Positions 6,067 to 7,714 of a DNA stretch of 7,714 nt are shown here, piece after piece. How positions within the stretch are numbered: position 1 is the stretch's first letter; every line of letters begins with the position of its first letter. The stretch is taken from the NCBI GenBank assembly GCA_937900725.1, contig CALCFP010000315.1:1-7714 (forward strand), written 5' to 3'. The DNA comes from an uncultured Bacteroidota bacterium. Its GTDB lineage: Bacteria; Bacteroidota; Bacteroidia; Bacteroidales; SZUA-534. The notes under the pieces are model-generated. The model had not been told where the DNA came from, searched no databases, and saw only the letters and a program-made list of their open reading frames with translations. The translations under genes and the position numbers were made by a program.

Positions 6067-7308
6067 TTATGCGTTTGCCAGTCGCATCATATCGGCAAAT
6101 ACGCCTGATGCCGTAACGCCAGGTCCTGCGCCAGCGCCTTTGATGACCAATGGTTGGTCGTGGTAGCGACGGGTGTAGAGCAGAATGATGTTGTCCATTC
6201 CGTCGAGGTTGTAAGCCGGGTGTGCCGAGTCGACGCTTTGCAGGCCAGTTACAGCCTTGCCGTTGTCAAATTCGGCAACGTAGCGCAGTTTCTTGCCTTC
6301 GGCGGCAGTCTTTGCACGCAAATCTTCAATCTTGGCATCGTTCTTTTTCAAGTTGGCCAGCAGTTGGTCGAAGTTTTCAGCCTTGAGTTCGTTTTCAGGA
6401 ATGATGTCGTTCTTCAGAACGTCGTCAAGTTCAAGCATGTTGCCGCCTACACGCGCAAGGATGAGAATCTTGCGGCGAACGTCAAGCCCGCTCAGGTCGA
6501 TGGCTGGATCAGGTTCGGTGAGGCCTTTTTCGCGTGCCTGAATGACGGCTTGCGAGAATGGTATGTCATTGCTGATGGTGTTGAATATGTAGTTGAGGCT
6601 GCCAGAAAGCACGGCCTGTATTTTCAGAATCTTGTCGCCTGAAGCAACCAGGTCTTCAATGGTTTTCAGCACAGGAAGTCCTGCGGCGACGTTGGTCTCG
6701 TGCAGGAATTTCACTCCGTAAGCCTTCACTTCTTTGCGGAAGTTGAGGAATGTCTCGAGTGGCGATGATGCCATAATCTTGTTTGATGCCACAATAGGAA
6801 TGCTCAGTTGGGCGATTGTGCTGTACATTTTTGGCAGTTCGTACGAAGCCGTATTGTCGATGAAGATGCTGTTTCGCAGATTGAGTTTCTTTATCTCTTC
6901 AACGTATGCCTGCAAGTCGGCTTTTGTCTCGCTGTTGGCAAGTTGGTCGCGCCAGTTGTCAAGGCAGATGCCTTTGCGGTTGAAAATCATCTTCTTCGAG
7001 TTCGATATTCCAACAACTCGAATGTCGATGCCGTATTCGTTTTTCAGAAAATCAGATTGTTCGTGCAGTTGCTCTATCATAGTTCCGCCTACTGTTCCTA
7101 CGCCAACCATAAACAGGTGTACGCGGCGGTATTTCGACAGGAAGAATCCGTCGTGCAGTGCGTTAAGAGCCTTGGCAACTTCCTTTTCCTTTATTACTAT
7201 TGATATGTTGCGTTCAGTTGCACCTTGCGCAATGGCGCGGATGTTGATTCCGTTCTCGCCGAGCAGGCGGAAGGCCTTGCCTGCAATGCCAACCTGTTCG
7301 CGCAAGCT
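6067..7308 (-). CDS. thrA: Bifunctional aspartokinase/homoserine dehydrogenase, C-terminal half (ACT + homoserine dehydrogenase), 5' part replaced
   Basis: The homoserine dehydrogenase part reduces aspartate semialdehyde to homoserine. In the 544-codon open frame that ends at 6067, the ThrA-like part starts near residues 132-139. It contains the second ACT segment (GIAGKAFRLLGENGINIRAIAQGATERNISIVI, 138-170), the NAD(P)-binding VHLFMVGVGTVGG (194-206), VLSGSLNYIFN (364-374), the signature GLTEPDPAIDLSGLDVRRK (393-411) and the C-terminal GAGAGPGVTASGVFADMMR (522-540). E. coli ThrA is about 820 residues, so roughly 400 N-terminal residues are absent here: the whole aspartokinase domain and the start of the ACT region. 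Upstream, the frame runs into an ABC exporter instead. The dehydrogenase half looks intact; the start boundary is approximate. Confidence 0.88.
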   Translation of the reverse strand, partial: SLREQVGIAGKAFRLLGENGINIRAIAQGATERNISIVIKEKEVAKALNALHDGFFLSKYRRVHLFMVGVGTVGGTMIEQLHEQSDFLKNEYGIDIRVVGISNSKKMIFNRKGICLDNWRDQLANSETKADLQAYVEEIKKLNLRNSIFIDNTASYELPKMYSTIAQLSIPIVASNKIMASSPLETFLNFRKEVKAYGVKFLHETNVAAGLPVLKTIEDLVASGDKILKIQAVLSGSLNYIFNTISNDIPFSQAVIQAREKGLTEPDPAIDLSGLDVRRKILILARVGGNMLELDDVLKNDIIPENELKAENFDQLLANLKKNDAKIEDLRAKTAAEGKKLRYVAEFDNGKAVTGLQSVDSAHPAYNLDGMDNIILLYTRRYHDQPLVIKGAGAGPGVTASGVFADMMRLANA

Positions 7309-7320
7309 TTCCATTGTCAC
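7286..7320 (-). other. In-frame junction between ABC exporter and ThrA sequence, with a HindIII site
   Basis: The exporter-type sequence DVTMESLREQVGI passes into the ThrA-type sequence VGIAGKAFRLLGENG. REQVGI is plausible for both families, so the exact breakpoint is hidden within about 35 bases. AAGCTT (HindIII) occurs at 7304-7309 within this stretch, and I noticed no other copy in the window. The join is more likely a chimera than a gene fusion. Confidence 0.7.
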
Positions 7321-7714
7321 ATCACGCACGTCTAAACCATCAATGGTAACAGAACCACTTGTTACATCATAGAAGCGAGGCAAAAGACTTGCTACAGTAG
7401 ATTTACCAGCACCAGAAGGACCAACAAAGGCAATCATTTGTCCTGGTTTTGTTTTGAAGCTAAAGTTTCTCAGTACAATCTCATCAGAATTATAGGCAAA
7501 AGTAACATCTTTAAATTCGACATTTCCCTTTACTGCCGGCATTGGTAATGCATTAGGACGGTTAACAATCTCTTCAGACATATCCAATACATCAAATACA
7601 CGTTGTGCAGCAGCTAAAGCCTTTTGAATACTACCCGAAACCTTGCTAAGACGTTTAATAGGATTAGTACTATTAACAGCGTAGGTTAAAAAGGCAACCA
7701 AAGAACCTGCGGTA
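7303..7714 (-). CDS. MsbA-like ABC exporter fragment (end of membrane domain and start of ATPase domain), truncated at both ends
   Basis: The frame enters from the right edge (TAGSLVAFLTYAVN, with no start codon in the window) and continues through NPIKRLSKVSGSIQKALAAAQRVFDVLD. This is the typical end of the exporter membrane domain. The nucleotide-binding domain follows (VKGNVEFKDVTFAYNSDEIVLRNFSF) with Walker A GPSGAGKST (residues 94-102 counted from the TTG at 7701), then LLPRFYDVTSGSVTIDGLDVRDVTMESLREQVGI. An intact exporter would continue with a Q-loop, the LSGGQ signature and Walker B; all are missing because the frame passes into ThrA. This stretch is more AT-rich than the ThrA part. 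The wording recalls lipid A exporters, perhaps from Negativicutes, but that affiliation is from memory only. Confidence 0.82.

Noticed and set aside
6734..7372. Plus-strand open frames (212 and 131 codons) opposite thrA
   Set aside because: They are antisense to the homoserine dehydrogenase and ABC motifs and low in complexity (serine- and arginine-rich), so they are shadows.
6067..7714. A genuine ABC exporter-ThrA fusion protein
   Set aside because: Both partners are cut inside essential domains (no ABC signature or Walker B, no aspartokinase), and a membrane exporter fragment has no plausible role on a cytoplasmic dehydrogenase.

Overview
The window reads as a piece of a Bacteroidetes genome, probably Bacteroidales. 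Supporting this are the gldE-gldD pair, a group II GGGP-synthase (PcrB family) gene in a tight cluster with a phosphopantetheinyl transferase, a fused aspartokinase/homoserine dehydrogenase upstream of thrC, the lack of clear Shine-Dalgarno sequences, and at least one good match to the Bacteroidetes promoter pattern TTTG-N19-TAnnTTTG. No tRNA, rRNA or CRISPR array was seen, and there is no gene-free stretch longer than 300 bases.

Layout. (1) 1-2322, plus strand: the end of gldE, gldD (broken by a one-base frameshift near 560), a Sfp-type 4'-phosphopantetheinyl transferase, and a geranylgeranylglyceryl/heptaprenylglyceryl phosphate synthase. The last three genes are packed with one-base gaps and look like one envelope/lipid-related operon. 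(2) 2319-3423, minus strand: a small membrane-anchored conserved protein whose stop codon overlaps that of the synthase gene, then a pyridoxamine 5'-phosphate oxidase-like flavoprotein. (3) 3488-4583: an insertion sequence with a zinc-ribbon, IS256-like DDE transposase on the minus strand. Its reading frame is broken just before the catalytic glutamate. Its left inverted repeat is present twice in tandem, and a 53-bp near-perfect palindrome overlaps the transposase stop codon. (4) 4677-7714, minus strand: a rho-independent terminator, thrC, and the C-terminal half of a thrA-type bifunctional enzyme. Near 7290-7320 this runs in frame into the end of an MsbA-like ABC exporter, which continues off the right edge.

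How the parts relate. ThrA (homoserine dehydrogenase part) and ThrC belong to the threonine branch of the aspartate pathway, but no homoserine kinase lies between them. The thr transcript should stop at the hairpin at 4677-4706 before reaching the IS. The IS transcript should stop at the palindrome. The outer IS repeat then seems to supply a -33 box for the oxidase-like gene to its left, so the IS may have remodelled that gene's promoter.

Cautions. The ABC/ThrA join is most likely a chimera (assembly, cloning or recombination) and not a real fusion protein: both domains are truncated at the join, composition changes there, and a HindIII site sits on it. The two single-base frameshifts both look like a lost base in a short homopolymer, so sequencing error competes with true gene inactivation. 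I did not find a clearly new system. The most notable signals are the IS end structure with its possible outward promoter, and the chimeric join.
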